From Burkholderiales bacterium (lineage in GTDB: Bacteria > Pseudomonadota > Gammaproteobacteria > Burkholderiales > Burkholderiaceae_A): a stretch of 64,000 nucleotides of DNA. The notes under the pieces are model-generated. The model searched no databases. It worked only from the letters and a program-made list of their open reading frames with translations, and was not told the DNA's origin. Position 1 is the first letter of the stretch; each line of letters begins with the position of its first letter. Where the stretch lies: positions 62,001 through 126,000 of the forward strand of contig JAIXOP010000003.1 of assembly GCA_027486725.1 (NCBI GenBank), read 5' to 3'. The position numbers and the translations under genes were made by a program. Below, in pieces: positions 54,799 to 64,000 of this stretch.

Positions 54799-55398
54799 TC
54801 ACTCGTGGCCGGGCCGTCGGGTCCGCGCCAGGGCCTTGGCGATGGTGGTGTTGCGCGGGCCAGGCTCGATCTCGATGGGGCCGGGGCGCAGCGGGCCGGG
54901 GCTGAGCACAGCGAGATACCAGCCGCTGCAGGCATGGTCGTACATCAGCCTCGCGGCCGTGGGCAGCCGGATTGCCGCGGCCAGTTTGTGGCAAGGGACG
55001 CGTGGTGCGGTGACCCGCAGAACCACATCGCCCTGGTGCCAAAGGTCGCCAACCCAGACCTCGTTGTCGGTCACCCCCTCCGTGCTGAGGTTTTCGCCCA
55101 GCCGGCCCGCAGTCCATTCGGTCAGTGCCGTGCCGGTGGCTGTCGCCCAGAGGGGCCAATGTTCCCGTGGGTAGGCATAGATTGCCTTGTCCAGCCCCCC
55201 ATGCACGCTGAGGTCGGCCTGCTCGTCCCCCTCCAAACCGAGGCGGCCTGCCCAGACGTCGGCCTCCGATCGGGGGGATTTTCGAATGGCGGTGGAGATG
55301 GAGCGCGGCGGCCCTCCGGCCGATGCCATCAGCAGGGGCGTTGCGATTCCGGTGCAGATGGCTCGAATCTGCGGGGCGGATGGTTTCACGTGAAACAC
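54799..55398 (-). CDS. MOSC domain-containing protein (GTG start inside parS)
   Basis: WAGRLGLEGDEQADLSVHGGLDKAIYAYPREHWPLW..., GENLSTEGVTDNEVWVGDLWHQGDVVLRVTAPRVPCHKL. Confidence 0.88.
   Translation of the reverse strand: MFHVKPSAPQIRAICTGIATPLLMASAGGPPRSISTAIRKSPRSEADVWAGRLGLEGDEQADLSVHGGLDKAIYAYPREHWPLWATATGTALTEWTAGRLGENLSTEGVTDNEVWVGDLWHQGDVVLRVTAPRVPCHKLAAAIRLPTAARLMYDHACSGWYLAVLSPGPLRPGPIEIEPGPRNTTIAKALARTRRPGHE
55382..55397. promoter_or_regulatory. parS: parS site (ParB centromere), core GTTTCACGTGAAAC
   Basis: GGTTTCACGTGAAACA versus consensus TGTTTCACGTGAAACA (one outer mismatch); 14-bp perfect palindrome core. Confidence 0.9.
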
Positions 55399-56390
55399 CG
55401 GGCCTCGGCCAGTTGGAGCGCTGCGTGGAGGGAGGCATCGGAGGCCAGGCCTCGGCCCGCCAAATCGAAGGCTGTGCCGTGGTCCACGCTGGTGCGCAGA
55501 AACGGCAGGCCCAGGGTCACATTGATGCCCTCGTCCAGGCCAAACAACTTGATGGGGATCAGGCCCTGGTCGTGATACAGACAGACCACGACATCGAACT
55601 CGCGGTCCTCTCGGCGGGCACGGAAAAACACCGTGTCGGGCGAGTGGGGGCCAGATGCCGCGGCACCCCTTTGTCGGGCCATCGCCAGGGCCGGCAGCAG
55701 GATCTCTTCCTCGTCGTTTCCGAACATGCCGCCATCGCTCGCGTGGGGGTTCAGTCCGGCCAGGGCAATGCGCAGCGGGTGGCCCAGTTGGAGGATGGCG
55801 GGCGCATGCTGGTGGGTGAGCGCAATGGTCTCGGCCACATGCGCGGCGCTGAGTTCGGCCAGGGCCTGCCGCAGGGGCATGTGGATGCTGTCCAGGACCA
55901 CCGTGAGGCTTGGGCTGGTGAGCATCATCCGAACCGGAAGCTCGGCGCGGCCCAGGAATTTCCGGGATGCCTCCTGAAGAACCTCGGTGTGCCCGGGTTC
56001 GTCATGGCCGGCGAGCCGCCAGGCCTGCTTGTGGATGGGGCCGGTCACCAGGGCAGAGCATTGGTGGTTCAGGCAGGCCGAGATGGCCTGATCCAGGGCG
56101 GCGCGGGAGATGTCGCCGGCGGTGGCCGAGAGCTCCCCGGGGGTGCAGGGGGAGTCTTGGGGCGGCGATATCAGGTGGGGGACGAGGTTCTCGAGGGGCT
56201 CGGCCATGCGGAGCTGATCGTGGGCCCGGCGCAGCGCCAGGGCGCTTCCAAAGACCACCGTCCGTTGGCGCAGCGCAGCCGGCCGCCGAGCCATGGCCTT
56301 CAGGGTGATTTCGGGGCCGATCCCAGCGGGGTCGCCCAGGCTGAGGGCAATGGGCGCGCCCAGGGTGGGCAATGGGGTGCGTGGGTTCAT
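55386..56390 (-). CDS. pdxA: 4-hydroxythreonine-4-phosphate dehydrogenase
   Basis: [40 protein letters not shown]...[44 protein letters not shown]. Confidence 0.95.
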   Translation of the reverse strand: MNPRTPLPTLGAPIALSLGDPAGIGPEITLKAMARRPAALRQRTVVFGSALALRRAHDQLRMAEPLENLVPHLISPPQDSPCTPGELSATAGDISRAALDQAISACLNHQCSALVTGPIHKQAWRLAGHDEPGHTEVLQEASRKFLGRAELPVRMMLTSPSLTVVLDSIHMPLRQALAELSAAHVAETIALTHQHAPAILQLGHPLRIALAGLNPHASDGGMFGNDEEEILLPALAMARQRGAAASGPHSPDTVFFRARREDREFDVVVCLYHDQGLIPIKLFGLDEGINVTLGLPFLRTSVDHGTAFDLAGRGLASDASLHAALQLAEARCFT

Positions 56391-56479
56391 GGGTGCATTC
56401 TCCCCCATTCCTCCCGCCGGACCCCCGGTTTCCCTGCCACACAGGCCGTCGCCGCCCCATTGGCACCCGGCGTTCAAGG

Positions 56480-56495
56480 TGTTTCACGTGAAACA
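56480..56495. promoter_or_regulatory. parS: parS site, perfect consensus
   Basis: TGTTTCACGTGAAACA exact; embedded in 22-bp palindrome AGGTGTTTCACGTGAAACACCT (56477-56498). Confidence 0.95.
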
Positions 56496-56559
56496 CCTGG
56501 CCCCCGGGCATATCATTCTGTGCATCACCAACCCTTTGCCCAGTCCGTTCGGCCTTCCC

Positions 56560-58104
56560 ATGACCCCGACCTACTCTTCCGCTCAGGTCCAGCGCCCGCT
56601 GGACGCCCTAACCAACTGGCCGCACCGGCCGGCGGACGGCACGCCGGTCGGCATGGCGCCCATCACCAACCCCGCGACCGGCGAGGTGGTTCGCGAGGTC
56701 GCGCTGTCGTCGGCGGGCATGGTCGACGCTGCCGTGGCCCGGGCCGTCGCTGCCGCCCCGGCCTGGGCCAACACCCCGCCCCTGCGCCGCGCCCGCATTC
56801 TGTTCGCCTTCAAGGCCTGGATCGAAGAGAACCGGGACCGCCTTGCGGCGGTCATCACCGAGGAGCACGGCAAGACCTTCGACGATGCCCGGGGCGAGGT
56901 CCAGCGGGGCCTCGAGGTGGTCGAGTTTGCCTGCGGCATCCCTCAGCTTCTCAAGGGCGAGCTGACCGAGGATGTTGGCACGGGGGTGGATGCCTGGACA
57001 GTGCGGCAGCCGCTGGGCGTCTGCGTTGGCATTACTCCCTTCAATTTTCCGGTGATGGTTCCGTTGTGGATGGCGCCGATGGCACTGGCCTGCGGCAACC
57101 CCTTCATTCTCAAGCCCTCCGAGAAGGACCCCTCCGCATCCCTGCTGCTGGCCGAGGGCCTCGCTGCCGCAGGCCTGCCCGAGCATGTGTTTCAGGTCGT
57201 CCAGGGTGGCATCGAGGCCGTCCATGCCCTGATCGACCATCCCATGGTCTCGGGCATCAGCTTCGTGGGCTCCACGCCGGTGGCCAAGGCCGTCTACGAG
57301 CGCGCAAGTCAGCATGGCAAGCGCTGCCAGGCGCTGGGGGGTGCAAAGAATCATTTGGTGGTCATGCCCGATGCCGACCTCGATGCGGCGGTGGAGGGTC
57401 TGATGGGCGCAGCCTATGGCTCGGCCGGAGAGCGCTGCATGGCGATCTCCGTGGCCGTGGCCGTGGGCGCTGTTGCGGAGCCCCTGCTGCAAAAGCTTCG
57501 CGCCCGCGCGGCCTCCATTCGAGTGGCGCCGGGCATGGTGGCCGGAGCCGACATGGGCCCGCTCATCTCTGCCGCCCATCGGGACAAGGTGCGCAGCTAC
57601 ATCGATCTGGGCGTGTCGGAGGGGGCCGAGCTGGTGGTCGATGGCCGAAACCCCGCTGCCTTTGCCCAGGGCGAGGCCTTGCCCGCGGAGGGCTTCTTTC
57701 TTGGCCCCACCCTCTTTGACCATGTTCAGCCCAGCATGCGCATCGCGCAGGAGGAGATCTTTGGGCCGGTGCTCTGCGTGATTCGCGTGGAGCGATTCGA
57801 AGACGCCATGGCGGTGATTGCCCAGCATCCCTTTGCCAATGGCGTCTCCATCTTCACCCAGGACGGTGCAACCGCGCGCCGCTTTGCCCGCGACATTCCG
57901 GTGGGCATGGTCGGCATCAATGTGCCCATTCCGGTGCCCATGGCCTTTCACTCCTTCGGTGGCTGGAAGGCCTCGCTCTTTGGTGACCACCACATCCATG
58001 GCCCCGAGGGCGTGCGCTTCTACAGCCGCCATAAGGCGGTGACCGAGCGCTGGACCACGGCCGCGGGCAATGCGTCGGCATTCACCATGCCCGTGGCGCG
58101 CTGA
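56560..58104 (+). CDS. mmsA: Methylmalonate-semialdehyde dehydrogenase (CoA-acylating)
   Basis: Aldehyde dehydrogenase; [59 protein letters not shown]. Confidence 0.9.
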   Translation: MTPTYSSAQVQRPLDALTNWPHRPADGTPVGMAPITNPATGEVVREVALSSAGMVDAAVARAVAAAPAWANTPPLRRARILFAFKAWIEENRDRLAAVITEEHGKTFDDARGEVQRGLEVVEFACGIPQLLKGELTEDVGTGVDAWTVRQPLGVCVGITPFNFPVMVPLWMAPMALACGNPFILKPSEKDPSASLLLAEGLAAAGLPEHVFQVVQGGIEAVHALIDHPMVSGISFVGSTPVAKAVYERASQHGKRCQALGGAKNHLVVMPDADLDAAVEGLMGAAYGSAGERCMAISVAVAVGAVAEPLLQKLRARAASIRVAPGMVAGADMGPLISAAHRDKVRSYIDLGVSEGAELVVDGRNPAAFAQGEALPAEGFFLGPTLFDHVQPSMRIAQEEIFGPVLCVIRVERFEDAMAVIAQHPFANGVSIFTQDGATARRFARDIPVGMVGINVPIPVPMAFHSFGGWKASLFGDHHIHGPEGVRFYSRHKAVTERWTTAAGNASAFTMPVAR

Positions 58105-59537
58105 TGCACACCCAGGCCTATGTCCATGGCCAGTGGCGCAGCGACGGCGGCGCCACTTTCGCGGTGATGAACCCGGCGACGGGCGAGCACTTGGCGAACG
58201 TCACCGACAGCAGCGATGGCCTCGTGGCCGAGGCCATTGCCGCCGGCGAGTTGGCGGGGCGTGCCTGGGGCCGGCTGCCGGCCAAGGACCGGGCTCAGCG
58301 TCTGAAGGCGTGGCATGCCGAGCTGGTGCGGCGAGCCAAAGACCTCGCCGCGCTGATGACTGCCGAGCAGGGCAAGCCCCTGGCCGAGGCCCGCGGCGAA
58401 GTCCTCTATGGCGCGGCTTTTGTCGAGTGGTATGCCGAAGAGGCGCGGCGTCTGGAGGGCTTCATCCCCGAGGCGGGACTGCCCGGCCGGGAGATTCAGG
58501 TTCGGCGCGAGCCGGTTGGACTGGCCGCCATCATCACGCCCTGGAACTTCCCGATGGCCATGATTGCGCGCAAGGCCGCGGCGGCTCTGGCTGCGGGCTG
58601 CGCGGTGGTGGTCAAGCCGGCCGAGGCAACCCCACTGACCGCCCTGGCCATGGCGGAGGCAGCCGAGGTGGCGGGCTTTCCCGCGGGCGTTTTTCAGGTG
58701 CTGCCTGTGGGCCGGGAGCGCGCCCCGGTGTGGGGTGCGGCCGTGACGGCTGACCCGCGGGTGCGCAAGATTTCCTTCACTGGCTCGACCGCCGTGGGCC
58801 GCTGGCTCTACGAGCGGGCAGCGGCCAACATTCAGCGGCTCAGCCTCGAACTCGGCGGCAATGCCCCGTTTCTGATTTTTGACGACGCCGATGTGACCGC
58901 GGCCGTCCTGGGCCTGATGGCAGGGAAGTTTCGCAACGCGGGCCAGACCTGCATCAGCCCCAACCGTGTTCTGGTGCAGGCCTCGGTGTGGGATGAGGTG
59001 GTGGAGCGGCTCCGTGCGGAGGTGCAGCGCCTGCGGGTGGGGCCGGGCACGGAGCCCGGCGTTGAGGTCGGGCCGCTCATCCATGCCGAGGCCGTGGCCA
59101 AGGTGCGCGCCCATGTGGCCGATGCCCTGGCCCAGGGTGCCCAATGCCTGGTGGGCGGGCAGGCCCATCCAGCGGGACCCAACTTCTGGCAGCCGACACT
59201 TCTCACGGGCCTGACCCCTGGGATGAGGGCCTTCCGCGAGGAGACCTTTGGCCCCCTGCTGGCGCTGTCGCGCTTTGAGACCGAGGAGGAGGGCATTGCC
59301 CTGGCCAACGACACCCCCTTTGGTCTGGCGGCCTATGCCTACAGCCAGGGCCATGCGCGGATCCATCGGGTGTCTCGGGGTCTGGATGCGGGCATGGTCG
59401 CCATCAATACCGGAAGCTTCTCCAGCGAACTGTTGCCCTTTGGGGGGGTCAAGACCTCGGGTCTTGGCCGCGAGGGCACCCGGCTTGGCCTCGATGAATT
59501 CTGCGAATGGAAGTCGATTACAATCGCCGGCCTCTGA
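58104..59537 (+). CDS. gabD: NAD(P)-dependent succinate-semialdehyde dehydrogenase-like aldehyde dehydrogenase
   Basis: AAIITPWNFPMAMIARKAAAALAAGCAVVVKPAEATPLTALA, LELGGNAPFLIFDDADV, NAGQTCISPNR. Confidence 0.85.
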   Translation: MHTQAYVHGQWRSDGGATFAVMNPATGEHLANVTDSSDGLVAEAIAAGELAGRAWGRLPAKDRAQRLKAWHAELVRRAKDLAALMTAEQGKPLAEARGEVLYGAAFVEWYAEEARRLEGFIPEAGLPGREIQVRREPVGLAAIITPWNFPMAMIARKAAAALAAGCAVVVKPAEATPLTALAMAEAAEVAGFPAGVFQVLPVGRERAPVWGAAVTADPRVRKISFTGSTAVGRWLYERAAANIQRLSLELGGNAPFLIFDDADVTAAVLGLMAGKFRNAGQTCISPNRVLVQASVWDEVVERLRAEVQRLRVGPGTEPGVEVGPLIHAEAVAKVRAHVADALAQGAQCLVGGQAHPAGPNFWQPTLLTGLTPGMRAFREETFGPLLALSRFETEEEGIALANDTPFGLAAYAYSQGHARIHRVSRGLDAGMVAINTGSFSSELLPFGGVKTSGLGREGTRLGLDEFCEWKSITIAGL

Positions 59538-59564
59538 AGGACCGTGGAACGCGTGGGTGGATGA

Positions 59565-61514
59565 ATGGACTATCCCAAGGCTTTTGATGTGATTGTGGTG
59601 GGCGGCGGCCATGCGGGCACGGAGGCTGCCCTGGCCTCGGCGCGTCTGGGTGCGGCCACCCTATTGATCACCCACAGCCTCGACACCCTGGGCCAGATGT
59701 CCTGCAACCCCAGCATCGGGGGCATTGGCAAGGGCCATCTGGTGAAGGAAATCGATGCCCTGGGCGGCGCCATGGCGCGCGCCACCGATGTGGCGGGCAT
59801 TCAGTTTCGCATCCTCAACGCCTCGAAGGGTCCCGCCGTCCAGGCAACCCGCGCCCAGGCCGATCGGGTGCTCTATCGCAAGGCCATTCGGGGGATGTTG
59901 GAAAACACCCCCAACCTCTGGCTCTTCGCCGAGGGCGTCGATGACCTGATCCTGGTGGGCGGGCGGGTGGCCGGTGTGGTCACCCAGTCGGGCGTTCGCA
60001 TGCACGGCCGCGCCGTGGTGCTCACTGCGGGAACCTTCCTCAATGGCCGAGTCCACATCGGCCTGCAGAATTACAGCGCGGGCCGCGCCGGGGATCCGCC
60101 CGCCATCCGCCTGTCGGAACGCCTCAAGGAGCTGAAGCTTCCCCAGGGCCGACTCAAAACGGGCACCCCACCCCGCCTCGATGGCCGCACCATCGACTGG
60201 GCGCGTCTGGCGCCCCAGCCTGGCGACCTCGACCCGGTGCCGGTTTTTTCATTCCTCGGCAGGCCCGAGGACCATCCCGAGCAGCTGCCCTGCCACATCA
60301 CCCACACCAACGAGCGCACCCACGACATCATTCGCGGGGGCTTCGATCGGTCGCCGATGTTCACCGGCGTGATCGAGGGTGTTGGCCCCCGCTATTGCCC
60401 GTCCATCGAAGACAAGGTCAACCGCTTCGCGGAGCGCACGAGCCATCAGATTTACCTTGAGCCCGAGGGCCTGACCACCCATGAGGTCTACCCCAATGGC
60501 GTCTCGACCAGCCTGCCCTTCGACATTCAGATCGCCATGATCCATTCGATGGAGGGCCTTGAGCAGGCGCACATCCTGCGGCCAGGCTACGCCATCGAAT
60601 ACGACTACTTCGATCCGCGGCACCTCAGCCTGTCCCTAGAGACGCGCGACATTCCAGGACTGTTCTTTGCCGGCCAGATCAATGGCACGACCGGCTATGA
60701 GGAGGCTGCCGCCCAGGGGCTGATCGCCGGCCTCAATGCAGCACTTCAGGTTCAGGAACGCGCGCCTTGGACGCCCCGCCGCGACGAGGCCTACCTCGGC
60801 GTCATGGTCGATGACCTCACCACCGTGGGCGTGACGGAGCCTTACCGGATGTTCACCAGCCGGGCCGAATATCGACTCAGTCTGCGCGAGGACAATGCCG
60901 ACCTCCGCCTCACGCCCATGGGCCGAACCCTGGGCCTCGTCGACGACGAGCGCTGGCAGCACTTTGAGGCCTACCGCGCGGGTCTGGAAGAGTGTGAGCG
61001 CCTGCTGTCCAAGCGCTGGGTCCAGCCCCCCGAGGTGGAGGGCGCCGCACTGGCGCCCCTGCGGGCCAAGCTGGACCCCGGTGGCTTGCGACGTGAGCAA
61101 ACACTTCTGGATCTGTTGCGCCGGCCGGCGATCGCTCTGCCCGACCTCTGGCCTCTGCTGCCGCCGGAGGCTGCTGCGCTGCTCCACGACGCCCGGCGTG
61201 CCGAGCAGCTCACCATCGCCACCAAGTATCGCGGCTACATCGATCGCCAGGCGCTGGAGGTCGCCCGACAGACCAGCCATGCCGACGACCCGATTCCCGC
61301 CGACTTCGACTACGCCACCGTTGGCGGACTGTCGGTGGAGGTGCGTCAGAGACTGCAGAAGTCTCAGCCCGCCAGCCTGGGTCAGGCCTCGCGGCTGCCC
61401 GGTGTGACCCCGGCCGCCATGTCCCTTCTGCAGATCCACCTCAAGCGGTGGCGATCGATGTCGGACTCGGCGCCATGCGCGGCCGCCGATCCCGCCGCCC
61501 CACAGGCCGCCTGA
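59565..61514 (+). CDS. mnmG: tRNA uridine-5-carboxymethylaminomethyl(34) synthesis enzyme MnmG
   Basis: [62 protein letters not shown]. Confidence 0.98.
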   Translation: MDYPKAFDVIVVGGGHAGTEAALASARLGAATLLITHSLDTLGQMSCNPSIGGIGKGHLVKEIDALGGAMARATDVAGIQFRILNASKGPAVQATRAQADRVLYRKAIRGMLENTPNLWLFAEGVDDLILVGGRVAGVVTQSGVRMHGRAVVLTAGTFLNGRVHIGLQNYSAGRAGDPPAIRLSERLKELKLPQGRLKTGTPPRLDGRTIDWARLAPQPGDLDPVPVFSFLGRPEDHPEQLPCHITHTNERTHDIIRGGFDRSPMFTGVIEGVGPRYCPSIEDKVNRFAERTSHQIYLEPEGLTTHEVYPNGVSTSLPFDIQIAMIHSMEGLEQAHILRPGYAIEYDYFDPRHLSLSLETRDIPGLFFAGQINGTTGYEEAAAQGLIAGLNAALQVQERAPWTPRRDEAYLGVMVDDLTTVGVTEPYRMFTSRAEYRLSLREDNADLRLTPMGRTLGLVDDERWQHFEAYRAGLEECERLLSKRWVQPPEVEGAALAPLRAKLDPGGLRREQTLLDLLRRPAIALPDLWPLLPPEAAALLHDARRAEQLTIATKYRGYIDRQALEVARQTSHADDPIPADFDYATVGGLSVEVRQRLQKSQPASLGQASRLPGVTPAAMSLLQIHLKRWRSMSDSAPCAAADPAAPQAA

Positions 61515-62279
61515 GTGCGGGATCAGATTCAATCGGGTGCCCTGGCCATGGGCATTGCGCTCGCGCCCGAGGTGGTCGCCGGCCTTGAGGCCTTCGCCCT
61601 GCAGTTGCTGACCTGGAATCGCACCCACAGCCTCACGCGCCTCGACCGGCCCGAGGCCGTGGTCGAGGACCTCACGCTCGACGCCTTGGCTGCCCTTCCC
61701 CACCTTCGGGAAGTGCCCGCCACCGGCCACCTGCTCGATGTGGGCTCGGGCAATGGCTACCCCGCCATCCCCTTGGCCCTGGCCATGCCCGAGCATGCCT
61801 TTGGCATGGTGGAACGCGTGGCCCGCAAGGCGGCCTTTCTGCGCAGCGCGGTGGCCCGCCTGGGCCTGAGCTCCCGGGTGACGGTCTATGAGCAGGATGT
61901 CGCCCGGCTGACCCGGAGTCGGCTGCCCCGAGGCGAAGCCCCCGCCGTGGTGACATCGCGCGCCTACGCCAAGCCCGATGTCTTTCTCTCGACCACCCAG
62001 CATCTGGCGGGGCCCGAGACCCGCCACCTCTATTGGGCGGGGGCGCAAGAGATTGCCCGCTGGCTGGGTGATAATTTGCCCCTGCATCGCGCGGGGGAAA
62101 CCGCCGACCGCAGCCCACAGCGCACGACTTCCCACGACCTTGCCGGCGATTCGCCCAGGCTGGTCCAGACCCTTGCTCCCGGCGGCAGGTCGAGAGCGTT
62201 CTTGTGGCTGAGGGCGTCGTACGGATCCCCTGCGCCCCGACCATCCCAGCTCACCCCTTCATCTCCGACTGCCCCATGA
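61515..62279 (+). CDS. rsmG: 16S rRNA (guanine(527)-N7)-methyltransferase RsmG (divergent, GTG start)
   Basis: FALQLLTWNRTHSLTRLDRPEAVVEDLTLDALAALP...GHLLDVGSGNGYPAIPLAL...ERVARKAAFLRSAVARLGL; position after mnmG. Confidence 0.8.
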   Translation: MRDQIQSGALAMGIALAPEVVAGLEAFALQLLTWNRTHSLTRLDRPEAVVEDLTLDALAALPHLREVPATGHLLDVGSGNGYPAIPLALAMPEHAFGMVERVARKAAFLRSAVARLGLSSRVTVYEQDVARLTRSRLPRGEAPAVVTSRAYAKPDVFLSTTQHLAGPETRHLYWAGAQEIARWLGDNLPLHRAGETADRSPQRTTSHDLAGDSPRLVQTLAPGGRSRAFLWLRASYGSPAPRPSQLTPSSPTAP

Positions 62280-63139
62280 CTCAGCGCTCCACCCCTGCCG
62301 CTCCGACCGCCGCGCCATCGCGGGCCCAGGTCTTTGCTGTTGCCAATCAGAAAGGCGGCGTGGGCAAGACCACCACCTCTGTGAATTTGGCGGCGGCCAT
62401 GGCTGCTCTGGGTTACCGCGCCCTGCTGGTGGACCTCGACCCACAGGGCAATGCCACCATGCATGCGGGCATCGACAAGATGGCCCTCGATGCCACGGTC
62501 TATCACATGCTGGTTGGCCTCAAGGGCTTTCGCGATGTCTGCCAGCGATCTCCGGCGGGCTTCGATGTGCTGCCCGCCAACCGCGAGCTGGCGGGCGCGG
62601 AGCTCGAACTGGTCGACTTCGAAGACCGCGAGCATCGACTGCGCCAGGTCTTGAATGCCGAGGCGGCCAACTACGACCTGGTGGTGATGGACTGCCCCCC
62701 GTCCCTGTCCATGCTCACCCTCAACGGGCTGTGCGCCGCCGACGGCGTCATCATTCCCATGCAGTGCGAGTACTTTGCCCTCGAGGGCCTGACCGACCTG
62801 GTCAACTCGATCGGTCGCATCCACGCCGGTCTCAACAAAGGCCTGCGCATCATCGGCCTGCTGCGCGTGATGTTCGACACCCGAATGACCCTCTCGCTGC
62901 AGGTGAGCGAACAGCTCGACGCACACTTCGGTGACAAGGTCTTCCAAACCGTGATTCCCCGCAATGTGCGGCTCGCGGAGGCCCCGAGCCACGGCATGCC
63001 CGTGCTCCAGTACGACGCCGGATCCCGTGGGGCCCAGGCCTACAAGCGCTTTGCGGCAGAGCTCTGCCAGCGCCTGGGGCTAAAGCCCACCCCGCAGCTG
63101 CAGGCCCAGGCCGCAGCACCCCTGGTCGATGCCGACTAG
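62276..63139 (+). CDS. parA: Chromosome partitioning ATPase ParA/Soj
   Basis: VFAVANQKGGVGKTTTSVNLAAAMAALGYRALLVDLDPQGNATMHAGI; ATGA overlap with rsmG. Confidence 0.97.
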   Translation: MTQRSTPAAPTAAPSRAQVFAVANQKGGVGKTTTSVNLAAAMAALGYRALLVDLDPQGNATMHAGIDKMALDATVYHMLVGLKGFRDVCQRSPAGFDVLPANRELAGAELELVDFEDREHRLRQVLNAEAANYDLVVMDCPPSLSMLTLNGLCAADGVIIPMQCEYFALEGLTDLVNSIGRIHAGLNKGLRIIGLLRVMFDTRMTLSLQVSEQLDAHFGDKVFQTVIPRNVRLAEAPSHGMPVLQYDAGSRGAQAYKRFAAELCQRLGLKPTPQLQAQAAAPLVDAD

Positions 63140-63188
63140 TCCTGGTCGCCCCACACCCTCCAACACCCTCATCCCACAGACCATCTCC

Positions 63189-64000
63189 ATGAGCAAAAAG
63201 CGCGGCCTCGGTCGGGGCCTGGAAAACTACTTCGGCAATACCGCGGCCCTGGCCACGGGCGACGCCGGCACCACCGCCATTGCCCTGGGCGATCTGCAGC
63301 CCGGCCACTACCAGCCGCGCAAGGACTTCTCGCCCGAGGCCCTCGAGGATCTGGCGGCCTCGATTCGCACCCAGGGTGTGATGCAGCCCATCCTGGTGCG
63401 CCCTCTGCCCCCGGGCCGTGGCGCTCGCTATGAAATCATCGCGGGCGAGCGGCGCTTTCGTGCCTCCCAGATGGCGGGCCTCTCGGAGATCCCCGCCCTG
63501 GTCCGCGAGGTCGACGACCAGAAGGCCCTGGCCATGGCCCTCATCGAGAATCTTCAGCGCGAGGACCTCTCGGCGCTCGAGGAGGCCGAGGGCATTGAGC
63601 GCCTCATTCAGGAATTCGGCCTCACCCACGAGCAGGCGGCCGAGGCCGTGGGCCGATCGAGGTCGGCCACCTCCAATCTCCTGCGCCTGCTGGGACTTCC
63701 AGCCCCAACGCGCGAGGCGCTGCGGGGGGGCAGGATCGACGCCGGCCATGCCCGCGCCCTGCTGGCCCTGCCCGAGGCCCTCCATACCCCCCTGCTGCAG
63801 TCGATTGCTGCCGAAGGGCTGTCGGTCCGCGAGGTGGAGAACCGCGTGCGCGACTGGCTCGCCAAGACCGGTGGCCAAGACGGCGGCCGGACCACGGCCC
63901 GTGGGGCGGGCGGCAAGTCCAGTGGTTCGGGCGGCTCGGGCGGCTCCTCGGCCGATTGGGGCCGCATGGAGCGGCTGTTGGCCGATCAGCTCGGCCTCTC
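63189..64000 (+). CDS. parB: Chromosome partitioning protein ParB/Spo0J (runs off window end)
   Basis: MSKKRGLGRGLENYFGN...YQPRKDFSPEALEDLAASIRTQGVMQPILVRP...YEIIAGERRFRASQMAGL...ALIENLQREDLSALEEAEG; open-ended so absent from the ORF track. Confidence 0.97.
   Translation, partial: MSKKRGLGRGLENYFGNTAALATGDAGTTAIALGDLQPGHYQPRKDFSPEALEDLAASIRTQGVMQPILVRPLPPGRGARYEIIAGERRFRASQMAGLSEIPALVREVDDQKALAMALIENLQREDLSALEEAEGIERLIQEFGLTHEQAAEAVGRSRSATSNLLRLLGLPAPTREALRGGRIDAGHARALLALPEALHTPLLQSIAAEGLSVREVENRVRDWLAKTGGQDGGRTTARGAGGKSSGSGGSGGSSADWGRMERLLADQLGL

Noticed and set aside
55323-57719. 798-aa plus-strand ORF
   Set aside because: Runs antisense through pdxA and then in an alternative frame of mmsA; composition is Arg/Gly/Pro-rich typical of shadow ORFs in high-GC DNA; true genes on both sides have strong motifs.

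Overview
This window is the replication-origin neighbourhood of a high-GC bacterial chromosome. Gene content and order (gatCA/mreBCD/mrdA/rodA, trkHA-ntrXY, rsmB, fmt/def, gyrB-dnaN-dnaA | rpmH-rnpA-yidD-yidC-mnmE, mnmG-rsmG-parA-parB) suggest a betaproteobacterium, probably Burkholderiales-like. It is dense with housekeeping genes. I see no tRNA, rRNA, CRISPR array, transposase or phage gene, and no cluster resembling a new defence or biosynthetic system. The most informative signals are small and mostly non-coding. (1) There are two parS sites about 1.1 kb apart flanking pdxA; one supplies the GTG start of a MOSC-domain gene and the stop of pdxA. (2) A textbook NtrC dyad plus a sigma-54 -24/-12 promoter lies upstream of a TorF-type porin-glnK-amtB cluster. 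(3) DnaA boxes occur on both sides of dnaA. (4) rnpA homology begins upstream of any ATG/GTG/TTG and in frame with rpmH, separated only by TAA. (5) An NtrX-like regulator lacks the AAA+ sigma-54 activator domain. (6) A predicted promoter sits inside the amt terminator and would place the gshA transcript start at its ATG. (7) Hairpins occlude the metH Shine-Dalgarno. (8) A stand-alone LuxR-type HTH gene overlaps ptsI antisense. All functional calls come from reading protein motifs and synteny by eye; no database search was run.
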